Shown piece after piece: positions 1 to 7,863 of a DNA stretch of 64,000 nucleotides (position 1 is its first letter; each line of letters starts with the position of its first letter). Source of the stretch: Marinobacter zhanjiangensis (GTDB lineage Bacteria; Pseudomonadota; Gammaproteobacteria; Pseudomonadales; Oleiphilaceae); assembly GCF_014651935.1 (NCBI RefSeq), contig NZ_BMXV01000006.1:62001-126000 (forward strand). Direction: 5' to 3'. The notes under the pieces were generated by a model, which was given only the letters and a program-made list of their open reading frames with translations, did no database searches and was not told the origin of the DNA. A program made the position numbers and the translations under genes.

Positions 1-153
1 GAATACTGGCTTTAACCTTATCAAAAACGGGGTTTTTTCAGGCGGGGCATTGGAGGTACCTCCTGGTGGATGCGGCAGAGGTATGAATCAGGGGGTGATT
101 GTCCCCTGGGGGGTAGGTTGTTGATTTCCCTGGTGGGGTACACCTGATCAGCG

Positions 154-167
154 TTGATATCGGTCAA
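154..167. promoter_or_regulatory. FNR/Anr/Dnr-type box upstream of usp-narK1
   Basis: The sequence TTGAT-ATCG-GTCAA is a near-perfect dyad matching the FNR/Anr/Dnr consensus TTGAT-N4-ATCAA. It lies about 90 bp before the start of the universal stress gene, a usual place for an activating site. The inference is oxygen- or NO-responsive activation of usp and narK1. The remaining bases 1-153 contain no convincing gene. Confidence 0.75.
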
Positions 168-257
168 TTCAGGATGACAGTGGAACGTGGGCTAATGGCT
201 GACAGATATCAATAGACGCCCCGTTTACGGGGTAATTGCCTGTCTCAGGAGAAGCCC

Positions 258-719
258 ATGAAAATCATGCTTGCCTACGATGGTTCGAGGAACGCTAGAC
301 TGGCCCTCGCCCAGACCATCACCATGTTCCGGGATCTGAATCCCCATTTGATTCTGGTGGCGGTGGCGGAAAACCCCCGCGATATCACCTCGGGTAATGA
401 AGAGCTGTTCCAGCAGGAAGTGGAGGAGCTCAAGCAGCATATCAAGGAAGCCCTGGCCGTATGCGAAGGGGAAGCTGTGACCAGTGAAAGCCTGATGCTG
501 GAAGGCGACCCCCGCAAGATGCTGCTTTACGCCACCGAGAAAAAGTTCCAGCCAGACATGCTGGTGATTGCCCGGCACAGCCACGAGCCGGATGGCGGCT
601 TCATCGCCCGTTCCCTGACCTATTTCGTTGATGAGCTGGATTACATGACCTTCGGCAGCGTGAGCTCGTTTCTTGCCCGCCGCGTTCAGTGCCCGCTTCT
701 TATCCTTCCCAGCCGCTGA
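258..719 (+). CDS. Universal stress protein, UspA family
   Basis: This 153-residue protein is the normal length for a single-domain Usp. It starts with the typical beta strand MKIMLAYDGS. It ends with the nucleotide-binding signature region FGSVSSFLARRVQCPLLIL, where the small-residue/GS motif sits before the last strand. The start is supported by a good ribosome-binding site (CAGGAGAAGCCC) before the ATG. It lies 40 bp before narK1 on the same strand, behind an FNR-type box, so it is probably co-transcribed with the nitrate transporter and induced under oxygen limitation. Usp proteins in anaerobic regulons are thought to aid survival, and the exact role here is unknown. The family assignment is firm. 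Confidence 0.9.
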   Translation: MKIMLAYDGSRNARLALAQTITMFRDLNPHLILVAVAENPRDITSGNEELFQQEVEELKQHIKEALAVCEGEAVTSESLMLEGDPRKMLLYATEKKFQPDMLVIARHSHEPDGGFIARSLTYFVDELDYMTFGSVSSFLARRVQCPLLILPSR

Positions 720-759
720 GTGCGGCCGTATTACGAGTTGATAGCCCAAGGAGGCTGCC

Positions 760-2262
760 ATGAAAGTCGCTGACGTGTTCCGCGTTCGCAATCCGGAGGT
801 CAGGGCCCTGCACCTGACCTGGATTGCGTTCTTTATTACCTTTTATGTCTGGTTCAATATGGCGCCGCTGGCGTCGAGCATGCTGAAAAGCGTGAACTGG
901 CTGACGGCAGATGATCTGCGCCTGTTTGCCATCTGTAACGTGGCCCTGACGATTCCGGCACGGATCGTAGTGGGCATGGCCCTGGACCGCTTTGGTCCCC
1001 GCCGGGTGTTCTCGGTGCTGATGGTGGTGATGTCCATCCCCGCCCTGGTGTTTGCGTTCGGTAACACCATGACCCAGTTGCTGGTCAGCCGTCTGGTACT
1101 GAGCTCCATTGGTGCCAGCTTCGTGGTGGGTATCCACATGACCGCCATGTGGTTCAAGCCCAAGGATATTGGCTTTGCCGAGGGTTTCTATGCCGGCTGG
1201 GGCAATTTCGGCTCCGCCGCTGCAGCCCTGACCCTGCCCACCATCGCCCTGCAGATGTACGGCGGTGAGGACGGTTGGCGCTGGGCCATCGCCCAGAGTG
1301 CCATTGTGATGGCCGGCTACGGTGTCTACTACTGGTTTGCCATTACTGACGGCCCTGAGGGCACGGTTCATCGCAAGCCCCGCAAGGCGGTCGCGCTGGA
1401 AGTCAGCACCTGGGGCGACATGATCAAGCTGATCCTCTGGACCATCCCGTTGGTGGGCGTGTTGGGCATCCTTGTATGGCGTATCCAGGATATGGGTTAC
1501 CTGAGCGTGACCTGGGCGATTGTTGCCTATGCGGTGATTGTGGCCATTGTCATCTATCAGATTATCCAGATCCTGCGGGTCAACGTGCCCATCCTCAAAA
1601 AAGGCGTGCCGGAAGATGACAAGTACCCCTTCAACAGCGTGGCTGCCCTGAACAGCACCTACTTTGCCAACTTCGGTGCCGAGCTGGCAGTGGTTTCCAT
1701 GCTGCCCATGTTTTTCGAGGAAACCTGGAGTCTCAGCGCTACGGCCGCAGGCATGATCGCAGCCTCGTTCGCCTTCGTGAACCTGGTGGCCCGTCCCATG
1801 GGTGGTCTGGTGTCCGACCGCATGGGCAATCGCCGCTTCGTTATGCTCAGCTACATGTTTGGCATTTCCGTAGGCTTCGCGCTGATGGGGCTGCTGAACT
1901 CCAACTGGCCGCTGATCATTGCGGTGGGCATTACGGTGTTCACCTCCTTCTTCGTGCAGGGAGCGGAAGGCGCCACGTTCGGCATTATCCCCTCCATCAA
2001 GCGTCGCCTTACCGGCCAGATATCCGGTATGGCCGGGGCGTACGGCAACGTGGGCGCCGTGGTGTACCTCACCATCTTCACCTTCGTTACCCCGACCCAG
2101 TTCTTCTATATCATTGCTGGCGGGGCCTTTGTCAGCTGGCTGCTTTGCATACTGTGGCTGAAAGAGCCGGAGTCCGGGTTTGCCGAGGAGTACATGGTCT
2201 CTTCCGTTGACCTCGAGATTGAGGAAGAAGAGCGTCAGCGTCAGGCAAACGCGGCGACCTGA
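760..2262 (+). CDS. narK1: NarK1-type nitrate/nitrite transporter (MFS)
   Basis: A 500-residue major facilitator superfamily protein with about 12 hydrophobic segments. After the first segments it has the MFS loop motif ALDRFGPRR, and it has a second-half counterpart SDRMGNRRF. The nitrate-porter signature is visible as glycine-rich stretches around GWGNFGSAAA and GMAGAYGNVGA. These features place it in the NNP/NarK family that moves nitrate and nitrite across the inner membrane. An AGGAGG ribosome-binding site precedes the ATG. It follows the usp gene and ends at a strong terminator, so usp-narK1 looks like a two-gene unit. A second NarK-like gene lies convergently at 3035-4627. The split into NarK1 (often nitrate/proton symport) and NarK2 (often nitrate/nitrite antiport) is an inference. 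Confidence 0.88.
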   Translation: MKVADVFRVRNPEVRALHLTWIAFFITFYVWFNMAPLASSMLKSVNWLTADDLRLFAICNVALTIPARIVVGMALDRFGPRRVFSVLMVVMSIPALVFAFGNTMTQLLVSRLVLSSIGASFVVGIHMTAMWFKPKDIGFAEGFYAGWGNFGSAAAALTLPTIALQMYGGEDGWRWAIAQSAIVMAGYGVYYWFAITDGPEGTVHRKPRKAVALEVSTWGDMIKLILWTIPLVGVLGILVWRIQDMGYLSVTWAIVAYAVIVAIVIYQIIQILRVNVPILKKGVPEDDKYPFNSVAALNSTYFANFGAELAVVSMLPMFFEETWSLSATAAGMIAASFAFVNLVARPMGGLVSDRMGNRRFVMLSYMFGISVGFALMGLLNSNWPLIIAVGITVFTSFFVQGAEGATFGIIPSIKRRLTGQISGMAGAYGNVGAVVYLTIFTFVTPTQFFYIIAGGAFVSWLLCILWLKEPESGFAEEYMVSSVDLEIEEEERQRQANAAT

Positions 2263-2279
2263 CTGTCAGTAGGTAGTAC

Positions 2280-2317
2280 AAAAAAGCCCGCCCGGAGCAA
2301 TCCGGGCGGGCTTTTTT
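2280..2317 (+). terminator. Rho-independent terminator after narK1
   Basis: A 13-bp stem (AAGCCCGCCCGGA at 2284-2296 paired with its complement at 2301-2313) closes on the four-base loop GCAA and is flanked by A and T runs. It starts about 20 bp after the narK1 stop. The A-run on the left could also make it work for the opposite strand. Confidence 0.92.
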
Positions 2318-2379
2318 GTGTCTCTGACAAGCTTGTATTCGGCAATAGTCATTGGACGGGAGGTGCGGCCACGGCCTGG

Positions 2380-2980
2380 TTGGATCGTTGGTCAGGCGTG
2401 TTGGGTGGTTTGGTGGCAGTGCTGCTGGCGGGGTTGTGGCTTATATTCCAGGAAGGTGAGGATCATGAACAGCAGGATCTCCGGGGACGGACCCCACTGA
2501 TCGTCGCCGCCGAAGAGGGAGACCTTGAACGGGTCGAATACCTGCTTGCACAGGATGTCCTGATTGATGCCGGCGATAACTGCCAGTGGACAGCCATGAT
2601 GCGGGCCGCGGCAGGTGGTCACAGTGAGACTCTGGTAAGGCTGTTGGACGCAGGGGCAGATATCAATCATCGGGAGAAATCCGGCTATGCCGCCCTGATG
2701 GTAGCGGCCGTCATTAACCGCCTGGAGACGGCCGGTATTCTGGTGGAGCGGGAGGCTGAGCTTCAACGTTCAGGAAACTGAAAGTGGCCTGACGGCTCTG
2801 ATGTGGGGGGTACGCAACCGGATCCCGGATAGGGGCAGGCTGCTGTTATCGGCGGGTGCGGATACCAGCCTCACCAACCATCAGGGTGAATCCGTAAAAG
2901 ACATGGCGTGGCAGGCAAGCGCCGGGGAGTCGTCGGCAGGGCTCGATGGAATCCGGGAGGTGCTGGGGTGCCAGCCATGA
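2380..2980 (+). pseudogene. Ankyrin-repeat protein, frameshifted
   Basis: The first frame (TTG start at 2380, stop 2779-2781) gives a membrane anchor, GLVAVLLAGLWLIF, followed by ankyrin repeats such as GRTPLIVAAEEGDLERVEYL and MRAAAGGHSETLVRLLDAGA. At about 2762-2767 the ankyrin pattern jumps one base into another frame and continues to a TGA at 2978-2980, with GLTALMWGVRN and LLLSAGADTSLTNHQGE. One surplus base in the CTTCAACGTT stretch would explain the break. Restored, the protein would have about 200 residues with an N-terminal anchor and roughly four ankyrin repeats. Either the gene is decayed or the sequence has a one-base error. The start is uncertain because no good ribosome-binding site is seen. 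Confidence 0.65.
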
Positions 2981-3004
2981 AAAAGCCGGCCCCGAAGGGC
3001 CGGC
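2981..3004 (-). terminator. Terminator of narK2 (minus strand)
   Basis: An 8-bp stem GCCGGCCC (2985-2992) pairs with GGGCCGGC (2997-3004) around a CGAA loop. On the minus strand it is followed by a run of T (complement of 2981-2984). It lies 31 bp beyond the narK2 stop. Confidence 0.85.
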
Positions 3005-3034
3005 AGACGAGACTGATCGTTGAGGTATCGGGTA

Positions 3035-4627
3035 TCAGGGGTTCTTGATGTAGGCGTTCTTGCGCAGGTAGAACCACCAGTTCACCACCAGGCAGACCGC
3101 GTAGAACACCGCGAAGCCGTACATGGCCACCTCGGGTGTGCCGGCCTGGATCTCCTGGCCCATGACACGCGGTGCGATAAAGGCACCGTAGGCGGCAATG
3201 GCGGATGTCCAGCCCAGTACCGGGCCTTTCTGCTGCTGGTCAAAGATCACACCGATGCTGCGGAAGGTGGAACCGTTACCGATACCGCTGGCCGCAAACA
3301 TGATGATGAACAGGATCATGAACACTGCGAAGTAGCTGTTCGGATCAGTGGAGTTGTAGGCCAGCATCATCACATAGCCGGTTGCGACGGACGCCACCAC
3401 CATGACCACGGAGATGATCTGGGTGACGATGGAGCCGCCCATCTTGTCGGAAATCCAGCCACCGACCGGGCGAATCAGGGCACCCACAAATGGACCAATC
3501 CATGCCCAGGTCAGAGCACTGGGGGCGTCCGGGTTGACCACCCGGGTAACGGTTCCGTCCGCAGCCACTTCCATCATATTGCCGAAGATGACGCTGATGG
3601 ACAGCGGCAGTGCGGCAGAAAATCCGATAAACGAACCGAAAGTGAGGATGTAAAGCACGGTCATTGACCAGGTGTGCTTGTTGCTGAAGATGGCGAACTG
3701 GTTTTTGATGTTGGGTTTGATATCTCCCGGGATCAGGCGCAGCAGAACCACCGTCAGAATAATGGTCATGGGCAGGGCGACCCACATGTTGAGTACAGTC
3801 AGTGCCCAGACACCAGCAATGGAGGTCAGAAGGCCCACGCCGTAGAGGCCAAGGATCTTGCCGAAGGCAGAGAGCGGATGGCCGGGATTAGGGGTGACCA
3901 CCTTCAGGTTGTTCATGCCGAACCAGCTGGCAAAAGCCAGCGGAATCAGGAACACCAGCCAGATAAAGGCGGCATTCTGTATCCAGGTCTCGGTCCCGGC
4001 ATCAATACGACCGATCAGGGTGCCGCTTGCTTTCTGCAACTCCAGGGGATCCCCTGCCAGGGCTCCGAAGAGACCCACCGTCATCACCAGCGGGATTACC
4101 ACCTGCATGGTGGTCACACCGAAGTTACCCAGACCGGCGTTCATGCCCAGGCCATAGCCCTGCTTGCTCTTCGGGTAGAAGGAACTGATGTTGCTCATGG
4201 AGCAGGCAAAGTTACCGCCACCAATACCGGACAGCAGTGCCAGGGCCTGGAACACGAAGAACGGTGTGTCCGGGTTCATCAGGGCGATGCCGGTGCCCAG
4301 GGCCGGAATCATCAGCAGGGAGGTGGTCAGGAAGATGGTGTTGCGGCCACCGGCTATCTTGATCATGAACGATGCCGGTATGCGCAAGGTAGCGCCAGCC
4401 AGGCCGGCTACCGCTGTCAGCTGAAAAAGCTGTTCAGTGGTAAACGGGAAGCCGAGATTGCTCATCTGGGTTGTGATCATGCCCCACATCAGCCAGATGG
4501 CAAAGCCCATCAGCAGGCTGGGGATGGATATCCAGAGATTGCGGGAGGCAACTCGCTTGCCTTCCTGTTCCCAGAATTCTTCGTTTTCGACATCCCAGTG
4601 TTCGATGTCTGCGTTGGTTTTGGCCAT
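3035..4627 (-). CDS. narK2: NarK2-type nitrate/nitrite transporter (MFS)
   Basis: A second NNP-family MFS transporter, about 530 residues from the chosen start. It has about 12 membrane segments and a hydrophilic N-terminus. The nitrate signature regions are visible as GIGGGNFACSMSNISSFYPK and GMNAGLGNFGVT, and the second-half loop motif is VGGWISDKMGG. An upstream in-frame start at 4720 exists. The ATG at 4627 is preferred because it has a GAGGGAG ribosome-binding site and because the family N-terminus begins near MAKTNADIEHWD. It is transcribed toward narK1 and carries its own FNR-type box at 4723 and its own terminator. It probably exchanges nitrate for nitrite during respiration. The nitrate reductase genes are not in the window. 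Confidence 0.88.
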   Translation of the reverse strand: MAKTNADIEHWDVENEEFWEQEGKRVASRNLWISIPSLLMGFAIWLMWGMITTQMSNLGFPFTTEQLFQLTAVAGLAGATLRIPASFMIKIAGGRNTIFLTTSLLMIPALGTGIALMNPDTPFFVFQALALLSGIGGGNFACSMSNISSFYPKSKQGYGLGMNAGLGNFGVTTMQVVIPLVMTVGLFGALAGDPLELQKASGTLIGRIDAGTETWIQNAAFIWLVFLIPLAFASWFGMNNLKVVTPNPGHPLSAFGKILGLYGVGLLTSIAGVWALTVLNMWVALPMTIILTVVLLRLIPGDIKPNIKNQFAIFSNKHTWSMTVLYILTFGSFIGFSAALPLSISVIFGNMMEVAADGTVTRVVNPDAPSALTWAWIGPFVGALIRPVGGWISDKMGGSIVTQIISVVMVVASVATGYVMMLAYNSTDPNSYFAVFMILFIIMFAASGIGNGSTFRSIGVIFDQQQKGPVLGWTSAIAAYGAFIAPRVMGQEIQAGTPEVAMYGFAVFYAVCLVVNWWFYLRKNAYIKNP

Positions 4628-4722
4628 AAATTCGACTCCCTCGGTTAACGTGCCCGGTAGCGCCTGCCGGCGGTTTTCGGGCTTCTCCCGTGCATTGTGC
4701 AAAGACTGGCGGGTATCCATTC

Positions 4723-4736
4723 TTGATGTTTCTCAA
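4723..4736. promoter_or_regulatory. FNR/Anr/Dnr-type box upstream of narK2
   Basis: TTGAT-GTTT-CTCAA is a dyad with one deviation from the FNR-type consensus. It sits about 96 bp before the chosen narK2 start and matches the boxes before other denitrification genes in the window. Confidence 0.62.
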
Positions 4737-4884
4737 GGAAAAAGACTGCTAACCGGGATCGCGTTTTCCTGGTATCTCGGGGTGGTTTTTTGGGTCGATA
4801 AATGGCATTAAAAACAAAAGGTTAAGTCGGTAGTATTACCAACTGGGTAACAAGCTCGCCAGAGAGGGCAATAGAGGTAGCCAA

Positions 4885-6027
4885 TCATTTCCGGCCGCTC
4901 ATGCCTGGCAGCCGTAGCATGATCAGTTGGCCGGCCACCGTAAGGTAGGCCAGACTCCAGAGCACAGCCGAGGACCAGAGCAGGCCCGGCTCGGAAAAAG
5001 GCATTGCACCAGCGAGGTAGCGGCTGATAGCGGCGGCTGAGGTGAGCAGGCCGACCGTCAGTGCCTGCCACGTGGGTGGGAACCGGCGATGGGCGCGCTG
5101 CCACGCCAGTCGGAGCATCACGCCGGTAGACAGGGTGCCCAGGGCGCCGACGGCAATCAGATGCAGGGCGGGTGCAGCAGGCCTTCCTGTCAGCAGGTGC
5201 CAGGCGGTGACAGCACTACCGACAGCGAGCCAGCTGTAGCCAGCGGCCAGCATAAGCAGGTCGGGGCGTTCCGGGCAATGCCAGAGCTTCCATCGGGCGA
5301 TGCGCACCAGAATCAGGCTGGCGACCATTAGCAGGACCAGGCCGGTGAACGCGTCCGCAACGACGGCGAGGCTGAGGGTGATCGACAGGGCGAGCAGAAT
5401 AATCAGGGTGCCTTCTATCCGGGGCTGCACCCGGGCCGTCAGCGGAATTCCCTTCTTCTCCAGGGTGCCTGCAACGGCGGGGGCGATCAGCCGGCCGCCG
5501 ATAAATGTCATCAGCAGAAGTAGCCCCAGGATAGCGGATTGCATTAACTGATAGGGATCGGGGGCGAACAGCCCGTTCCTGTAGTGCAGAGAGCTGGCCA
5601 GCCAGAACGCAGGCGCCAGCAGGCAAATCGTCAGGATCAGCGGGGCAGCGGTTTTGTTGCGCCACTTCTTGGCGGCACTGAAACGGGGTACCACGTAGCG
5701 GGCCAGCGCCAGTGCGAAGAGAGGGCTGAGCACCCCGGCGAACCAGCTTTCAGGTGCCAGTAGCCAGCTGAGTCTGGCGGTCAGCCACAGCGCCAACAGG
5801 GCCAGCACCCGGAAACGGGGTTGGGGGCCGAGTGTGTAGCCCGCGACCAGGGCCAGGGCAAATCCGAAAATCAGCTCGTGCCCATGCCCTGATCCAAGCA
5901 ACCCTGGCGGCCACCCGCTGCCTGAAAGCACCGCATGGATAGACAGGGGCACGACGAGCGCCGCATGGAGGGCGGCCGCGGGGAAGAAAAGCCAGAATGC
6001 ATGAATACTGCTCTTGCCAGAAGTCAT
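4885..6027 (-). CDS. nnrS: NnrS family membrane protein
   Basis: About 380 residues with roughly 12 hydrophobic segments. Near the N-terminus is the NnrS hallmark GHGHELIFGFALALVAGY, with a histidine-glutamate pair leading into a transmembrane helix. NnrS proteins are heme- and copper-containing membrane proteins that accompany denitrification genes and help cells tolerate nitric oxide. The mechanism is not settled. The open frame extends to a TTG at 6069, but the ATG at 6027 begins MTSGKSSIHAFW and leads directly into the first membrane helix. The gene follows the hemolysin-III-type gene by about 50 bp on the same strand, so the two may form one transcript. Its position between narK2 and the nir genes supports a role in NO stress. 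Confidence 0.85.
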   Translation of the reverse strand: MTSGKSSIHAFWLFFPAAALHAALVVPLSIHAVLSGSGWPPGLLGSGHGHELIFGFALALVAGYTLGPQPRFRVLALLALWLTARLSWLLAPESWFAGVLSPLFALALARYVVPRFSAAKKWRNKTAAPLILTICLLAPAFWLASSLHYRNGLFAPDPYQLMQSAILGLLLLMTFIGGRLIAPAVAGTLEKKGIPLTARVQPRIEGTLIILLALSITLSLAVVADAFTGLVLLMVASLILVRIARWKLWHCPERPDLLMLAAGYSWLAVGSAVTAWHLLTGRPAAPALHLIAVGALGTLSTGVMLRLAWQRAHRRFPPTWQALTVGLLTSAAAISRYLAGAMPFSEPGLLWSSAVLWSLAYLTVAGQLIMLRLPGMSGRK

Positions 6028-6076
6028 TCCGGTTCCGGTGGTGTCCCGCGTGGTTAACGAACGAGCCAAACGGGCT

Positions 6077-6742
6077 CTAGGTTACGTGTGGCAGCACCCC
6101 GAAATATATGGCGCTGAAGTGACAGGCGCTGCCGCCGATCACGAATAGGTGCCAGATGGCGTGCATGTAGGGGATGCGGTCCAGCAGGTAGAACACCACG
6201 CCCACGGTATACACCAGTCCGCCGGCGATGGTCAGGTGGAGCGCGGTTGCGCTCAGGCTGTTCATCAGGTCCGCCGAAGCAAACACGATCAGCCAGCCCA
6301 TGGCCAGGTAGATGCCTACCCGAACCAGCTTGAAACGATGCCTGAAGATAACCTTCAGGACCACGCCGGTTATCGCCAGCGACCAGATGATAGAGAAAAA
6401 GGTCCAGCCTACGGTTCCCCGCATATTCACCAGCAGGAAGGGCGTGTAGGTGCCCGCAATCAGCAGGAAGATGGCGCAATGATCCAGGGTCTTGAAGGCT
6501 GCCCGGAATTTTGGCGTACGGCTGCCATGGTAGAACGCCGAGGCCAGGTAAAGCAGTATCAGCGTGGTACCAAAAATGCTGAAACTGACGATCTTCCAGA
6601 CATCACCCAGCTGGCTGGCGGCAATGATCAGAGCGGCGGTGCCGATGACGCTCAGCACCGCACCAAGACCATGGGTGGCGCTGTTGATCCACTCCTCGAT
6701 CCGGTCGTGAACGGTGGTTGGTCTGGATTCTATAATAGTCAT
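6077..6742 (-). CDS. Hemolysin III / PAQR family membrane protein
   Basis: A 221-residue integral membrane protein with seven predicted helices. It shows the family landmarks FYHGSRTPKFRAAFKTLDH (helix 2 to 3, with the conserved His and Asp residues) and a C-terminal HAIWHLFVIGGSACHF segment whose histidines would complete the zinc site of PAQR/HlyIII proteins. Bacterial members are usually annotated as hemolysin III or YqfA, and their physiological function is poorly known. A haemolytic role should not be assumed. The gene lies upstream of nnrS on the same strand. The 278 bp before it, up to the regulator gene, show no clear FNR-type box or gene. Confidence 0.85.
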   Translation of the reverse strand: MTIIESRPTTVHDRIEEWINSATHGLGAVLSVIGTAALIIAASQLGDVWKIVSFSIFGTTLILLYLASAFYHGSRTPKFRAAFKTLDHCAIFLLIAGTYTPFLLVNMRGTVGWTFFSIIWSLAITGVVLKVIFRHRFKLVRVGIYLAMGWLIVFASADLMNSLSATALHLTIAGGLVYTVGVVFYLLDRIPYMHAIWHLFVIGGSACHFSAIYFGVLPHVT

Positions 6743-7020
6743 CGAGGCGTCTTTTCATTGAGCTGGTTGAGGCAAAGACTGTTCCTCGTGAGGTTATCAC
6801 AGTTGGGGCACTGTACAGGTTTCAGGCAAGTGTCTGTTACCCCGTTTCCGGTGACAGATGGCCCTGTTCTCAGGTGCGTGAAAAGGTTTTAACATGCTGA
6901 TATAGAGAAACTTCTTATTTTCAGTCCGACGCGTTTGCTGAAGGTTTCGGTCTGGTTAAAAAACCGTCAAGGGCCGCAGCGTGATGCGCGTTGCTGTTCA
7001 CTCCATGGCAGCGGTCTGGT

Positions 7021-7731
7021 TTACGTCCGGGTGTTCTTCAGCCGGGAAAACGTCGCCGGCACTACCCCCAGCCAGGCGGCCAGCTGGTTGTCCGGCACCC
7101 GCCGAACCAGTTCCGGATATTCCTCCAGCAGCAAGTCGTAGCGCTCCTTCGCCGCCATGGTCTGTTTGCGGAATTCCCGCATGCTGGTCAGTTCCGCAAG
7201 CTCTTCGGTCAGCGACAGGGCGAAACGGGCCCAATAGCCATCGCCGCGGCTGGTCACCGCTGAACGGAATGCCGGGAAACTGGCCATCCACAGGGTGCAG
7301 CCCGTGACAGAGGTCAGGCAGAGAGTGTTTCGTTTGGTGCGGGTGCGGCCGAATACCGGCCACACCAGATCCCCCTCCGAGAAGAAGTGATGTATCGCAG
7401 TACGACCAGACGGGGCTTCCCGGTACAGGCGCATGACACCGTACTGAATCAGGTAGACATGACCCCAGGGGCTGTCCTGGACTTCGAGGGTGGTTTCCGG
7501 GTCCACTCGACGAAGCTGGAACAGTTGCGCCAGCTCCGACAGGAAACGGTCGTTGGGTGAATCCTCAGAGGAGCCGTCCAGCCGCATACCAAATACCCGG
7601 CTGAGGCCATTCAGCAGCGCCAGTGATGGCGTTGGTCGGGGTGTTGGCGCTATGTCCGGCTGGTGGGCATCCAGCAGACAGGGGGAGGAGGCCGGCGAAT
7701 TGGGTCCGGCACTTCCGGTATGATCGCTCAT
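7021..7731 (-). CDS. Crp/Fnr family transcriptional regulator
   Basis: About 236 residues. An extended N-terminus rich in Ser and Pro precedes a cyclic-nucleotide-binding-like beta-roll (PETTLEVQDSPWGHVYLIQYG, then HHFFSEGDLVWPVF). A C-terminal winged helix follows, with the helix-turn-helix VPDNQLAAWLGVVPATFSRL. No four-cysteine N-terminal Fe-S cluster motif is present, so it is not a classical FNR. Dnr-type regulators, which sense NO through heme, also lack the cluster, and the position beside nir genes makes a Dnr-like role attractive. However, the recognition helix lacks the Glu of the usual E-x2-SR pattern, so its DNA specificity could differ. ATG at 7731 is preferred over the TTG at 7782. 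The distal position behind nirN suggests it may have its own promoter. Confidence 0.82.
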   Translation of the reverse strand: MSDHTGSAGPNSPASSPCLLDAHQPDIAPTPRPTPSLALLNGLSRVFGMRLDGSSEDSPNDRFLSELAQLFQLRRVDPETTLEVQDSPWGHVYLIQYGVMRLYREAPSGRTAIHHFFSEGDLVWPVFGRTRTKRNTLCLTSVTGCTLWMASFPAFRSAVTSRGDGYWARFALSLTEELAELTSMREFRKQTMAAKERYDLLLEEYPELVRRVPDNQLAAWLGVVPATFSRLKNTRT

Positions 7732-7832
7732 GTCAGGCACCACTGCGTTGTGAATGCGGCTGGTACGCCGGCCAATCAGCAAGCTGACCTGCCGGACAGT
7801 CCGATTCTTTCACTAACCCCGGGGAATGTTAA

Positions 7833-7846
7833 ATGACATAGATCAT
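7833..7846. promoter_or_regulatory. Possible weak FNR-type dyad upstream of the Crp/Fnr gene
   Basis: ATGAC-ATAG-ATCAT is a symmetric but imperfect relative of the FNR-type box. It sits about 100 bp before the chosen regulator start and just after the nirN stop. It could give autoregulation, but this is weakly supported. Confidence 0.3.
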
Positions 7847-7863
7847 GTGTGCCCTGTGACTCC

